Part shown: positions 62,281 to 64,000 of the stretch, one piece after another | Position numbering within the stretch: the stretch's first letter is position 1 | Layout of the letters: each line of letters opens with the position of its first letter | Origin: Nectonema munidae | Taxonomy: Eukaryota > Nematomorpha > Nectonematoida > Nectonematidae | Assembly: GCA_030549495.1 (NCBI GenBank) | Contig: JAUIRK010000014.1 | Location: forward strand, 248,001-312,000 | Length of the DNA stretch: 64,000 nt | Direction: 5' to 3' | The notes under the pieces: generated by a model | The model's input: only the letters and a program-made list of their open reading frames with translations | Told to the model about the DNA's origin: nothing | Database searches by the model: none | Translations under genes and position numbers: made by a program

Positions 62281-64000
62281 CTGCGAGATTCGGACAATCA
62301 GCGCATGAAGGAACAAATGTTTGTTGATAACTTAGATGAAATTTTTGACATTGCTCACAAGGATGCGCTAGTTATGATGAAAAATGAGGAAGATAAAGCT
62401 TTCTTGTTGAGTCAGCGAGAGGATCGTTCCCAATCGAGCATGGCTGGAACTGACATGCATCATTTCAAGTTTTTTGAGGAGGAGAAGAAGAAAAGGGCTG
62501 AAGTGAAAGACAAACGCAAGAAAAAATCTGAGGCAGAAAAACAACTAACCGTCCAAGTCATCAGCTCATCGACACTAACTGATTCCAGTTTGTCTTCAGA
62601 GTCTTCGGTGGATGATTCCTTGCACGTTTATAGTCACTCCAAAAAAAAAGTCTGATTCTATATTTGCTGCAGGTCCATTTATTTCCAAAAAGGTCTTTTT
62701 TAAACCTGAAGTTACGGCGACTCTGGATCGTACTGGCGTGTCTCATAGGAAGGCAATGTACCAGCTTGGAGCTCAGGCAAAGTCTATTGCCATTGGCATC
62801 AAATAAATCACTTTGTCTCCGAGTTCGATCTACCGGTATCGGAAGAGGAACCCTGAAGAAGTAGCAACCAGAATCAAGTCTGACACCATGATAAGAATTC
62901 CCCGTGATACACCTCTAGTGTTACATTGGAACGGTAAGCTATTGCTTGACATATCTGTAACGTACTCTGGTCGGAAGAAACCTGAAAGAATTGTAATTTT
63001 TGCCACAGGAGATGATACTGAGATCCTCCTTGGTGTCCCCAAAATTGTATCTTTTTCGGGTAGAAATCAAGCCAATGCATGTCTTTCCTCTATCAACGAT
63101 TGGGACCTGTCTCAGCAAATCAAAGCTATTGTGTTTGACACAACAGCCTCAAACACAGGTTTTCTCCAAGACGCTTGTATCAAAATTCAAGAGCAACTAC
63201 AAAGGTAGCTTGTTTGGTTTGCCTGTCGGCATCACGTGTACGAAGTGATCCTTGCTGATGTGTTTCGTTCCGCCCATGGACCTGATTCCGGTCCAATTAT
63301 TCCATTATTTTCACGTTTTCAAGATCAGTGGAGAAACTTCGACAAAAAACATTTCAAGACAGCTGAGCAAGATGAAGAAATCTTGGCAAACTTCGTGGGT
63401 GATTGGTCCGTTCCTCGTGAGGAAGCAATGCAACGTCTTATGCTTGCCCTGAGGTTAAATGCAACAAGAGATGATTATCGGGAACTCACTACTCTTGCCT
63501 ACATCTTCCTTGGAGGTACTCCACCGGATGGAATTTTTTTCGTGCTCCAGGTGCTTTCCATCATGTGAGATGGATGGCAAAAGCTATATACTGTATAAAA
63601 ATATTTCTCTTTCATGATCAGTTTCATCTGACGAAAGGTGAACTTAAAACAGTTCAAGATATTTCCCTGTTCGTCGCCCTATGCTATGTGCCTTTTTGGA
63701 ATGAGTTGCCGATCGGTCCATATGCTGCCAAGAACGATATGGATATGATGAAACTCATGCAACATGGAATCCCAAATGAAAAACTTGCCAATGTTGCCTT
63801 TGCAGCTTTCAAACGTCATCTTTGATATATTTCAGAAGAAGCTGTAGGACTTTCATTGTTCGACGATCGTATCCGAGCTGATGTAAAGCGAAAAATGGTG
63901 GATAATATGTTTCTGCCAGCAAAGCCAAAAGGACTGAAGAGGGTTGATGGGAAAACATTTTCGACACAAATTTCCCTCCCTGAATTTTTTACAATGAAAA
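62281..64000 (+). pseudogene. hAT-like transposase of an arthropod family, runs off the window
   Basis: The N-terminal helix reads DNLDEIFDIAHKDALVMMKN, then EEDKAFLLSQRED (62,305 on). A Lys/Ser-rich linker follows, then LDRTGVSHRKAM, PLVLHWNGKLLLDISVTY, EILLGVPKI, AIVFDTTASNTGFLQDAC (63,125-63,180), VWFACRHHVYEVILADVF (63,210 on) and HHVRWMAKAIY (63,565 on). The D-x-T-A, C-x2-H and RW landmarks resemble those of hAT transposases, though the family is usually left unnamed. Frame changes occur in an A-run near 62,650 and a T-run near 63,540, and in-frame stops near 62,805, 63,207 and 63,824. It is otherwise well preserved. The end lies beyond 64,000, and no element terminus is visible. Confidence 0.65.

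Overview
This is an AT-rich, transposon-filled animal genome window, most likely from an arthropod. The signs are short 54-60 nt GT-AG introns among very long ones, Merlin, piggyBac, hAT and FLYWCH-type MULE transposons, tRNA-derived SINEs, and a divergent Ku70. A copepod would fit, but I cannot name the species. There are no rRNA or tRNA genes, no CRISPR array and no bacterial features.

The main host gene was put together from small exons. Sixteen plus-strand exons between 15,631 and 62,091 read, in order and mostly in matching splice phase, as Ku70 (XRCC6), the DNA-end-binding subunit of non-homologous end joining. The gene fills more than 46 kb. About 520 codons can be assigned, and the introns hold nearly all the mobile elements. 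One junction (49,263 to 53,219) does not match in phase. The segment between 53,350 and 61,510 is only partly found, with a weak candidate exon at 54,389. The end of the gene, including any SAP domain, is not seen.

Region by region. 1-15.6 kb: decayed hAT remains, a broken piggyBac with a SINE in it, a short Merlin derivative with perfect inverted ends, a SINE split by a 2.76 kb element with an 8-bp target duplication, further SINEs, a minisatellite and a broken MULE. 15.6-25.3 kb (first Ku70 intron): three nested layers, a small inverted-repeat element split by a 6.45 kb hAT, itself split by a GC-rich LTR retroelement fossil; then a hAT MITE and a LINE scrap. 25.3-34.2 kb: Ku70 exons 2-3, a MULE fragment, a LINE with endonuclease and RT motifs, and a Ty3/gypsy-like pol fossil. 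34.2-49.3 kb: exons 4-12, an antisense three-exon transposase-like gene of an unnamed family inside an intron, several MITEs and a 140-bp repeat array. 49.3-62.1 kb: exons 13-17 with MITEs and a full-length MULE with about 100-bp modular ends and a 9-bp target duplication. 62.3-64 kb: a nearly whole hAT-like transposase gene running off the window.

The most unusual items are the expanded Ku70 gene and the unnamed transposase-like family. The family has two copies here: one inside a target-duplicated element, and one with two tiny introns flanked by imperfect inverted repeats. Family names come from remembered motifs and hand alignment; no search was run.
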